Shown here: positions 22,084-31,565 of the stretch, piece after piece
Numbering within the stretch: position 1 is the stretch's first letter
Layout: every line of letters begins with the position of its first letter
Assembly (NCBI RefSeq): GCF_958298935.1
Contig: NC_084931.1
Coordinates: 13,729,334 to 13,793,333, forward strand
Length of the DNA: 64,000 bases
Reading direction: 5' to 3'
Source: Phragmites australis
Lineage: Eukaryota; Streptophyta; Magnoliopsida; Poales; Poaceae
Position numbers and translations under genes: made by a program
The notes under the pieces: model-generated
The model's input: the letters and a program-made list of their open reading frames with translations, nothing else
What the model was told of the DNA's origin: nothing
The model's database searches: none

Positions 22084-23744
22084 GCTTAGATTTTTTGTTT
22101 TCTGAATGTTGTAAATATGGGAGTGATCCCCTCGAGAATGGATCTTTTTGAAATATAATAGAAGCCTTTCTTTGGGATCGAAACTCCACTGTGCTTGTCT
22201 TGATATTGTTTGCTTTTCGCTTGATGTCCCGAGAAGTAGTTAGCCGGACCGAGCCCGTCCTTCCTCCCCTGAGAGCGAAGTTGCCCCAACCACTCATCGT
22301 ACGAGTAGTGGGACCACCCGAGCATCCAGCCCCCGAGCCCTCGCGAGTCCGCAACTGCTAAGTCAAGAGACACAGACTCGATCTTCCTTGCTCGGGAGAT
22401 AAGTCCATCCAGCACGGAGCACGCCATGACTAGTGAACACTTTTCCACTATGCGACCTCTCAAACAAGCAGAATGAAGACACGTGCAGGTGTAAATGCAA
22501 CTAAGAGTCCCCACGGTTTGGTGGTGTCCGGGGTAGGACTCACCAGACTGAGCATCGACATCCTGCCCCTGGGGTCTAGGCGACCCTGACCACTCTTTGC
22601 TCGAGCGGAAGGATTACCCGATGACCCTAGAGACTCGGTAGTGCCCGGGGTACTGCCAAGCCAGCCGAACACCATGGCCACCATAAAAGACCTCAGTCAG
22701 CTATCGCCGTCTGTACGGTACACCCGACTGCTATCTATTTCTATCGTTCCAGAAAAAGCGAGCAGGTGGGCAGGGTTTTGTGCACGAGGAGACCATCTCG
22801 CTGAATAGATTAGAATGCGAGGGTCCCGAGGATAACTCGGGAACAATAGTTTATTGCGTATCGTATGAAAGGAGAATCATATAACTTTAGTTACTCACTG
22901 GACAGCTATCAGCCCTCTGGCCGACCGATCTAGGAGGCGGGTAGATGCCTCAAGCTCGGGGCGCCCGGGAATGTTGGTTCCCTCGTACGGAGTGCCCAAG
23001 CACTGGAAAGTAGGTGAGAGAATCAGGGGCTAGGCGGTCCCGACCACTCATGCCTGAGTGGTAGGATTACGCGAGGACCCCGTAGGTTCGAGCAGCGCCT
23101 TGGGCACTGAGGCCCTTGCGGTCAGGCTACTTTGTTCTTGATCATTGATCTGTATGCTTAAGAAAATAGGAAAAGATTCTTTGTTTGGTACGCTCTGATA
23201 GTGCGGTACTCATTATAGACTGCTCTCGTTTTTGACCCGAGACCTCTCGAATACCCAGACCGGTGAAGTGTACAGACAGAGGCATAACCAAGAGGTCCAA
23301 TGGTTCGGTGGCGCCCAGGGTAGGACTGGCCAGACCGAGCACCGACAGCCCGCCCCTGGGGTCTAGGCGGTCCCGACCACTCTTTGCTCAAGCGGTAGGA
23401 TTACCCGAGAACCCAGAGTCTCGGTGGTGCTTAGGGCACTGCCATGCAGCCGGACACCACAACCTACCACAACAGACTTAAGTCAGCAGCTACTGCCTGC
23501 GCGCATACCGACCGAGATTCATTTTTATCAACGGGAAAAAATGAGAGAGCGTATTTTCTCGCACAATCGAGCTTCTCACCAAAAAGATTAAACATATGGA
23601 TTCCAGAGAGAAAAAACTCGGAATAAGAGTGTATATTGACAATTTTGTACAGAAGTGGTAACTTACATGGTTGGTGGCAGCCCCTGGCAAACTTGGGTGG
23701 GGGGACCCCTGGCCTGGTTGGCCTGTGCACAAACATGTCTGCCT
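22084..23744. repeat. Non-coding region between antisense ORF and integrase, with direct repeats
   Basis: A segment of about 185 bases at 22503-22690 recurs at 23287-23470 (shared CCCCTGGGGTCTAGGCG, GACCACTCTTTGCTC, GGATTACCCGA). A diverged partial copy lies at 22920-23130. The start of the region resembles a 3' UTR, with GTAAATATGG and AAATATAATAG. The short open frames are incidental. Confidence 0.75.
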
Positions 23745-24809
23745 AGGGATAGAATTTGCGTAGATGCTCGATGTTCCACACGTTTGGGAGTAGCTGCCCG
23801 TCTTCTGAGGCTAGCCAAAATGAGCTTTACCGCGGGGCACCAATCACGATGAAGGGGCCTTCCCACATAGGGGACAATTTATTCTTTCCTTCGCGCGATT
23901 GAGCGTGTCGGAGAACTAGATCCCCAACCTCGAGTGACCAGGCCCATATGTGACGCTGATGATAACGCCATAGGCTCTGCTGGTATCTGGCTGCTCGGAC
24001 AGCGGCTCGTGATCGGCGCTCCTCCAAGTGGTCAACGTTGTCGCGTCTTCGCTGTTCCTGTTCGCCTTCTGAGTAGGCATTCACCCGAGGGGAGCCAAGA
24101 GTGAGCTTAGGGGGGAGGACCACCTCAGCGCCGTACACGAGGAAAAAAGGAGTCTCCTCGGTGGTGCGGCTTGGTGTGGTCCGGTTGGCCCATAAAACAG
24201 CATGCAGCTCATCAATCCACCCTTTCCCGTGCTTTGCGAGCACGTCGTAGGTTCGGGTTTTGAGCCCCTTTAGTATCTTAGCATTTGCACGCTGGACCTG
24301 CCCAATGCTCCGAGGATGAGCAACAGAGGCGAAACAGAGCTTGATACCGAGGTCTTCGCAGTAGTCCCCGAACAGGGCACTTGTGAACTGGGTGCCATTA
24401 TCGGTGATGATTTTGTTCGGGACGCCGAAGCGACTTGTGATATAGTGGATGAATTGAAGCGTCGTGTTCTTGGTAACCTTGATAACTGGGATCACCTCCG
24501 GCCACTTGGTGAACTTATCGATGCGATGTAGAGGTACTCATAGTCCCCGATTGCTCAGAGGAATGGACCCAGGATGTCCAGCCCCCAGACCGCGAAGGGC
24601 CATGACAGGGGGAAGGTATGGAGAGCTTGAACTGGCTGGTGAATCTGCTTTTCGTGGAACTGGCACGCCCTGCAGCACCAAACCAACTCTGAAGCATCTT
24701 GGAGAGCTATAGGCCAGTAGAAACCTTGCCGAAAGGCCTTTCCCGACCAGCGTGCAGAATGATGCATAGCCACCGCACTCGCCCTTGTGGATCTCAGTGA
24801 GGAGCTCAC
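23745..24809 (-). pseudogene. Tat integrase
   Basis: The piece 24809-24555 holds the zinc-binding N-terminus (MHHSARWSGKAFRQGFYWP, CCRACQ) and runs into the core with VWGLDILGPFL. The piece 24495-23827 holds IITDNGTQFTS and then GQVQRANAKIL, where the third catalytic acid, normally Glu in GQ.ERAN, is Gln. The C-terminal domain follows (GDLVLRHAQSREGKNKLSPMWEGPF) and, after a frame change near 23827, ends with NVWNIEHLRKFYP near 23745. Integrase joins element DNA to the genome. The Glu-to-Gln change and the frameshifts should abolish that. Confidence 0.88.
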
Positions 24810-24960
24810 TGCCTTCCGCCTGGGTGATGCATTTCAGGAGGACACTGTCTGTGCCGTGCAGGTAGAGATCCCCATCTACTATGGCATAGCGTTTGGACTA
24901 CCGTGCAATCCTCTCGGCAGAGGCATCATCCCCGGGAAGGATATTTTCTTTCAAGTACCC

Positions 24961-26126
24961 TCAGACCTCGTCGATCCATGAGGTATCTTGAGAACCACCG
25001 GCAAGCGCAGCGCACTCACCGGGTGGCGGCACCCTGACGGGACTTCCCATTGAGGGCGCCGCCTGGGTTCCCTCAACTAGGCTCGAGGGTTCCCCTTCAT
25101 CCTGGTCGGCAAGCAGGACGGATGGCCGTGTGAGCCTTTCTTCAATAGCTCCGGTTGGGACGAGTGCCCGAGAAGAGGCCAGGCGAGAGAGGTCATCGAC
25201 CAGAGTGTTGTCACGGTGAGATATGTACCGCAACTCTAGACCGTCGAAGTGCCTCTCCAGCCTCCTGACTTCTGCCACGTACGCCGCCATCTGAGGATTC
25301 GTTCACTGGTATTCTTTGGATACCTGGTTGATCACCAGTTGGGAGTCTCCCTTGACTAGCAGGCGATGAATCCCGAGGCCCACCGTTGCTCAGAGGCCAG
25401 CGATGAGGCCCTCATACTCTGCCATGTTGTTGGTTGCTCGGAAATGCAGCTGCACGATGTACCGGAGTACATCACCCATTGGGGAGTTGAGAACCACTCT
25501 AGCCCCCGCGCCTTTCAGCATGAGGGAGCCGTCGAAGTGCATAACCCAGTACCTGGGCCCATCTTGCCCGGGGTATGCGGAAATTTCTTCACGGTCGATC
25601 TCGGGGACCGGCGTCCACTCCGCCACAAAGTCAGACAGGGCCTGGCTTTTGATTGCCTGGTGACTGACGAAGTGCAGATCGAACTCCACCAGCTCCACTA
25701 CCCACTTGACGATGCGCCCAGTACCTTCTCGGTTTTGGAGGATCGGCCCCAGTGGATATGTAGTGACCACCGAGACCTTGTGCGCCTGGAAGTAGTGGCG
25801 CAGCTTCCTGGAAGCGACGAGCATGGCATAGAGCATCTTCTAGGCCTGGGGATACCTTGTCTTGGTGTCTCGGAGGACTTTACTGATGAAGTACACCGGT
25901 CGCTGTATACGGTGGGCCCGGACTGTGGCCTCACCCGAGGACTTGTCACAGCCCCCGAGCTCGGCACAGTGGTCGGGGCCGGCCGGGCTCTCAGGCTCAA
26001 CTCCTTGGTCAAGAGGAGCCATGGTCTCGGGCTCGACTCCCTGCTCGGGAGGAGCCCCGAGAACTGAAGGCTGCTCGGGGGCGGCTGGGAGCTAGGACCC
26101 AGCACCTTGCCCCGAGCACTCGTCAC
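24961..26126 (-). pseudogene. Dual RNase H of the Tat element (gypsy RNase H and archaeal-type RNase H)
   Basis: The first RNase H is at 26022-25390, with RPVYFISKVLRDTKTRYPQ, a stop, then MLYAMLVASRKLRHYFQAH and ALSDFVAEWTP. The second, archaeal-type domain follows in the same frame with WVMHFDGSLMLKGAGA and NNMAEYEGLIAGL, and continues in 25290-24961 with YISHRDNTLVDDLSRLAS. Two consecutive RNase H domains are diagnostic of the Tat lineage. They degrade RNA in RNA-DNA hybrids. Stops and frame changes are present near 25840 and 25390. Confidence 0.88.
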
Positions 26127-27137
26127 GCTCCACCACCAGCACCATGCTCACGACCTGAGGAGTGGACGAGACGTAGAGCAATAAAGGCTCACCCTCGAAG
26201 GGGGCCACCAGTACGGGTGAGGTACTTTTTCAAGTCTTGGAAGGCCTGCTTAGCCTCCAGTGTCCAGTCAAAGTGACCGGTCTTCTTCAGGAGTTTGAAG
26301 AGAGGGAGCCCTCGCTCCCTGAGCTTGGAGATAAAGCGCCCTAGGGCCACCATGCAGCTAGCGAGACGCTAGACTTCCTTGAGTCGAGTAGGGGGACGCA
26401 TCTGATCGATGGCCCGGATCTTCTCTGGATTGACCTCGATTCCTTGGCTAGAGGAGCTTGCCTGCGGGCACCCCAAAGACGCACTTCTCGGGGATGAGCT
26501 TCAGGCGGGTAGTGCAGAGACTGTTGAAAGTCTCGGCTAAGTCCTCCAGCAGGGTGGCGTGATCTCGGGATTTGACCACGAGATCGTCGATGTAAGCCTC
26601 GACGTTGCGGCCAACCTGCGAATCAAGGGTAATGCGCACGGCCCGCTGGAAAGACGACCCAGCGTTGCGCAAACCGAAAGGCATTGAGACATAACAATAG
26701 GTTCCCACCAGGGTAGTAAAAGAAGTTTTTTCCTCGTCATATTTGGCCATGAGGATTTGGTGATAACCCGAATTTGCATCTAAAAGACATAAAAGATCGC
26801 ACCCCGAAGTGGCATCTACAATTTGATCTATGGAGGGTAAAGGAAAATGATCTTTCGGACAAGCCTTGTTTAAGTCGGTGTAGTCGACATACATGCGAAG
26901 CTTGCCGTTGGCCTTCACGACGATGACTGGGTTTACCAGCCATTCTGGGTGGAGGACCTCTCGGATGAAGCCGGTGTCAAGGAGCTTGCTGACTTGCTCC
27001 CAGATGAATTCCTGGCGCTCGGGCGCCTGCCGTCGGACCTTCTGCCTCATCGGCCGTGCATCGGGGTGCACAGCAAGGTGGTGCTCGATCACCTCCCTAG
27101 GGATCCTGGGCATATCGGACGGCTGCCATGCAAACAC
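26127..27137 (-). pseudogene. Tat reverse transcriptase
   Basis: The open piece 27137-26448 covers most of RT: WLVNPVIVVKANGKLRMYVD, LNKACPKDHFPLPSIDQIVD, LLCLLDANSGYHQI, MPFGLRNAGSSFQR and the catalytic EAYIDDLVVKS, so the metal-binding residues are intact. After GVPAGKLL a stop and small deletion occur, and the thumb continues in another frame to about 26127 (GIEVNPEKI, LGRFISKLRERGLPLF). This is the best-preserved RT in the window. Confidence 0.88.
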
Positions 27138-27487
27138 GTCGACGTTAGCCCGGAGGAAGGCAACGAGCGCGCTTTCCTATTTGCCGCCCAGGTCACCGCC
27201 GATCCGAACGACCTGGGAGGAGTCTTCGAACACCACGACCTCCTTCGTGGGAACGGAGGCGTCAGCGGTGAGTCGGGGTTTGGATGAAGTGGGTCCCGGG
27301 CCCCCTGGGTGTCCTTCGACCTCGGCCCGAGCAGAGACCAAGGCCGAGTAGAGCTGCTCGGCACAGGAGACGGCGCTGCCGGTCTCGGTAGGCGCGGAGA
27401 TGGGGCCTGCATGGCCGGCATCTTAACCGTGAGGTAGGCATAGTGCGTGATCACCATGAACCGAGCGAGCGCCGGGCGCCCGAGATG
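27138..27487 (-). pseudogene. Protease-RT linker of the Tat element, truncated
   Basis: The minus strand reads GRPALARFMVITHYAYLTVKMP, the conserved segment between protease and RT in Tat elements, then a Pro-rich linker. It is cut at about 27487 where a chromovirus gag starts on the other strand. The protease active site is absent. Confidence 0.7.
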
Positions 27488-28227
27488 ACTATGTCGTTGC
27501 TAATGAAGAACCTAATAGCATCAACTGGCAGGAGTTCAAGAATGCTTTCCGTGCTCATCATGTACCCCAAGGAGCTATCAAGATTAAGAGAAAGGAATTC
27601 CTATCACTCAAGCAAGGAGGAATGACTGTGAGTGAGTATGTCACTAGATTCACTTAGTTGTCCCGGTATGCACCAGAAGATGTGGATACCAATGAGAAGA
27701 AGCAAGACTATTTATTGGAAGGACTGAATGATGGACTACAGTATTCTCTGGCTTCTCGTGATTTCAAGAACATCCAGGCCCTTGTAGATTATGCTCTTAT
27801 CCTAGAGCATAAGAGAAACAAGATTGAGTGCAAGCGCAAGATGGACTGCCCAGGTCAGTCAAGCAGCAACACCAGTCCCCATTATGACACTTCTCAGTCT
27901 GGATCTATGAATCGTTCTGGTCAGTAGTACAATCAACCCAGGACCCATTCTACAAATCAAAGCTCATCCAGGAATGCAGGACAGTACCAGTGCTCCAACT
28001 TTCAAGCGGCCTGCATTTCAAGTCAAATCCCTCAAAGGAACAACAACACTGGCAACAACACTCAAGCCTTCGCCAAAGGAAAACCTTGTTTCAATTGTGG
28101 AGTAGAGGGACATTTTGTTTTCCAATGCCCTCAGAAGCGTCCAAATCATCCACCCGCCGAAGAAGCAAACCAGCAGAACCGCAACAGGAATCAGCCCTAG
28201 AATCAAGCAAAGCAAAACGTTGCTAGA
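27488..28227 (+). pseudogene. Chromovirus gag, 5'-truncated
   Basis: The frame reads INWQEFKNAFRAHHVPQGAI and KRKEFLSLKQGGMTVSEYV, the conserved plant gag core, then has a stop near 27656 and continues LSRYAPEDVDTNEKK...ALILEHKRNK. A CCHC knuckle, CFNCGVEGHFVFQC, lies at about 28086-28127 in another frame. The capsid N-terminus is missing. Gag packages the element RNA, and this copy is broken. Confidence 0.85.
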
Positions 28228-28508
28228 GGCCGTGTGAACCATGTGGCAGTTGATGAAGCTCAAGATGCCTCAGATGTTGTGATCGGTATGTTTCTTATCA
28301 ACTCTAACCCCACTATAGTGTTATTTGATTCTGGAGCATCGCATTCTTTTATGTCAACCAAGTATGTGTCAAGATACAATTTACCTATATCTCTTCTGAA
28401 GCATAGAATGATTGTTAGCTCCCCCGATGGAGAAATGAAAGCAAGGCATGTATGCCCTAGCCTTAGTATTAAGATAAGGGGGTAGATTTTCCGGCAAACC
28501 TTATCATT
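28228..28508 (+). pseudogene. Chromovirus aspartic protease
   Basis: The piece 28234-28485 contains IVLFDSGASHSFMS, an intact D-S-G protease motif, and the flanking strands (NHVAVDEAQDASDVVIGMF). A stop follows at about 28483, before the next domain. It cleaves the gag-pol polyprotein in intact relatives. Confidence 0.8.
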
Positions 28509-30074
28509 TTGGAATCCGAAGGGATATATATCATACTAGGAATGGATTGGTTAACTAAATTTAATGAAATTATCGACTGTGCAAGAAGAGTCGTCCGTCC
28601 GTCTGCTAAGGAAGGAAAAGAAGTGGAATACGTTGCAAAATTATCACCAATGGCTAGAGGAACAGTCAATCAAGCTGATGGAACCCCAATCGAGAGCATT
28701 CCAATTATTTGCAAATATCCGGATGTTTTTCCAGAAGATTTGCCAGGTATGCCACCTGACCGTGAAATCGAGTTTGTTATATAACTAGTACCTGGTACGA
28801 CTCCTATATCTAAAAGGCCATATAGAATGGCTACTAATCTGCTAGCGGAACTTAAGGAATAATTGGAAGAGTTGTTAGACAAAGGTTATATCCGACCTAG
28901 TTCGTCACCATGGGGTGCACCAATAATTTTCGTACCCAAGAAGGATTGTACCTAATGGATGTATATAGATTATCGAGCCTTGAATGAGGTGACCATCAAG
29001 AATAAATACCCTCTTCCCAGGATCAATAACTTACTTGATCAGCTTAGAGGTGCATGTGTGTTCTCTAAGATCGATCTTCGCTCAGGATATCATCAACTGA
29101 AGATTCGAGCACCAGACATCCCTAAAACCGCTTTCATCACCCGTTATGGATTATATGAGTATACAGCTCTATCTTTTGGATTGACCAACGCCCCTGCCTA
29201 CTTCATGTATCTAATGAACAAGGTGTTTATGGAGTACTTGGATAAGTTTGTGGTAGTATTTATTGACGACATCCTAGTTTTCTCAAGGAACAAAGAGGAA
29301 CATGCAGAACATCTGAGATTGGTTCTACAGAAGCTTAGGGATAATTAGTTGTATGCTAAGTTGAGAAAATGTGAGTTTTGGCTAGATCAAGTTTCTTATC
29401 TCGGTCATATCATCTCCGCCGGAGGAATAGCAGTTGACCCAAGAAAGGTGGAAGACGTTTTGAATTGGAAGTCTCCCCAGAATGTCTTCGAGATCCGTAG
29501 TTTCCTTGGATTTGCATGTTACAACCGCCGGTTCATAGAAGATTTCTCCAAGATTGCAAAGTCCGTCACAAAATTACTTGAGAAAGGTCAAACAATTAGA
29601 TGGACCCCTACTTGTGAGGCAAGTTTTGAAGAGTTGAAGAAAAGATTAACATTTGCACCAGTACTAGTCATGCCAGATACACAAAAGCCATTCTCCATCT
29701 ATTGTGACGCCTCTCGTCAAGGATTAGGATGTGTTATTATGCGAGAAGGCCATGTTGTAGCCTAAGCATCAAGGCAATTGAGTAAGCATGAGGAACACTA
29801 CCCGACACATGATTTAGAGTTAGCCACCGTGGTACATGCACTCAAGATATGGAGACACTGTTTGATTGGAAAAAGGTGTGAGATATATTCGGATCATAAG
29901 AGTTTGAAGTATATCTTTACTCAGCCAGATCTCAATCTCAGGAAGCAAAGATGGTTAGAGCTTATCAAGGATTATGACTTGGGAATTAACTATCATCCTG
30001 GAAAGGCAAATGTAGTTGCCGATTGTTTGAGTAGAAAGACTTATCTCAGAATAATGACCGTACAAGACAGATGA
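28509..30074 (+). pseudogene. Chromovirus reverse transcriptase and RNase H
   Basis: After IILGMDWLTKFNEIIDC come RT blocks: [52 protein letters not shown] and the catalytic [12 protein letters not shown], which is intact. The connection and RNase H follow: [14 protein letters not shown], then [30 protein letters not shown] and ADCLSRK. Stops occur near 28783, 28953, 29346 and 29763, mostly single-base changes, so the copy is fairly young but dead. Confidence 0.9.
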
Positions 30075-30080
30075 CCTGAG

Positions 30081-31530
30081 TTATGCAAAGATTTTGAGAG
30101 ACTCAATCTCAGATTGGTAAACAACGCGGAAGTTGTGGTAATAGAAGTCGATTCGATATTGGAACAAGGAATTCGTAAAGGACAACTCGAGGATGAGAAG
30201 ATTAGGGAAATCAGGTAGCGTATTAAGGAGAGTAAAGCCCCAGGTTTTACCAAGGATAAGAATGGAATGATATGGTTTGAGAAATGAATCTGTGTTCCAG
30301 ATATCAAATCTATCAAGGAAATTATTCTTCGAGAAGTGCATGGGTCAATGTATTCTATTCATCTTGGAAGCACTAAGATGTATCAAGATCTGAAGGATCG
30401 ATATTGGTGGTATGGAATGAAGAAAGAAATTGCAGAATATGTAGCAATATGAGATATATGTCAGAGAGTCAAAGCTGAACATTTGAAGATACCAGAATGG
30501 AAATGGGAAGAAATTAGTATGGATTTTATCGTTGGATTGCCCCGACCTCAATCTGGATATGATTCTATTTGGGTTATAGTGTATCATTTGATAAAGATTG
30601 CTCATTTGATCCCAGTCAGGACCGCATACATAGGACCTAGACTTGCTAAGTTGTATGTTACCAGAATTGTGTGTTTTCATGGAGTACCCAAGAGGATGGT
30701 ATCTATAGAGGAAGCCAGTTCACCTCCAGGTTTTGGCAAAAACTACATGAGTCATTGGATACCCGATGGTCAAACCGAGAGAGTAAATCAAATTTTGGAA
30801 GATATGTTGAGAGCTTGTGCCTTGAAAAATAAGACTAGTTGCGACAAAAATCTTCCCTATGCAAATTCTCCTACAATAATAGTTATCAGACTAGTTTGAA
30901 GATGTCACCGTTTGAAGCATTGTATGGAAGAAAATGTAGGACACCGTTGTACTAGAAAGAGACTGGCGAAAGTCAAGTGTTTGGCCTATAAATATTGAGA
31001 AGTAGAAAGGCAAGTACAACACATCAGGAAAAATTTGAGAACAACCCAAACACGACAAAAGAGTTATGCTGATCATCGACGTCGTGAGTTGACTTTTGAA
31101 GCAGGTGATTTCGTATACCTTCGAGTTTCACCGATCAGAGGTTTTCGCAGATTTAAAGTCAAAGGAAAACTTGCACCCAGATTTATCGGACCTTTTAAGG
31201 TGTTGGAAAAATGTGGAGAAGTAGCATATTAATTGGAGCTACCGCCTCACTTGGCAGATGTTCACGATGTTTTTCACGTATCTCAGCTGAAGAAATGCCT
31301 ACAAGTTCCAGAAGAGCAAATGCCCCTAGAGGAAATAGAAGTTGGAGAAGATCTCACCTACATGGAGTATCCTATCAAGATTCTAGAGACGTTAGAGAGA
31401 ATCACCAGGAATCGAAGGATCCGTATGTGCAAGGTGTAGTGGAGACATCATTCCGAAGAAGAAGCAACTTGAGAAAGAGAATCAGATCTGAAAGTCGAGT
31501 TTCCGTAGCTCTTCTCCGATCCTTCTAAAT
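30081..31530 (+). pseudogene. Chromovirus integrase with chromodomain-like C-terminus
   Basis: The zinc-binding part (EIILREVHGSMYSIHLGSTK) has a stop at 30450-30452 where the first Cys of the C..C pair is expected. The core has ISMDFIVGLPRPQSGYDSIW, but the segment that should carry the second catalytic Asp is frameshifted (30690-30720). PDGQTERVNQILEDMLRA with the catalytic Glu is present. The C-terminal part has FVYLRVSPIRGFRRFKVKGK, HDVFHVSQLKKCL and a chromodomain-like end (YPIKILE, HHSEEEATWEREDQI) interrupted by a stop near 31437. The chromodomain targets integration to certain chromatin in chromoviruses. Confidence 0.88.
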
Positions 31531-31550
31531 CTTGAGGGCGAGATTCATCT

Positions 31551-31565
31551 TAAGAGGGGTAGGTT
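31551..31565 (+). promoter_or_regulatory. Polypurine tract of the chromovirus
   Basis: TAAGAGGGGTAGGTT lies directly before the LTR start TGTAACACC, as expected for the plus-strand primer. Confidence 0.8.

Larger units (their letters stand above)
17034..27487 (-). mobile_element. Tat-lineage Ty3/gypsy element lacking gag and 5' LTR
   Basis: On the minus strand the order is protease-RT linker, RT, gypsy RNase H, a second archaeal-type RNase H, integrase, an internal repeat region, an extra ORF in antisense, a polypurine tract and the 3' LTR. The second RNase H and the antisense ORF between integrase and 3' LTR are hallmarks of the Tat lineage. The right end joins a plus-strand chromovirus gag at about 27487 without an LTR, so gag and the 5' LTR have been lost. 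Confidence 0.88.
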
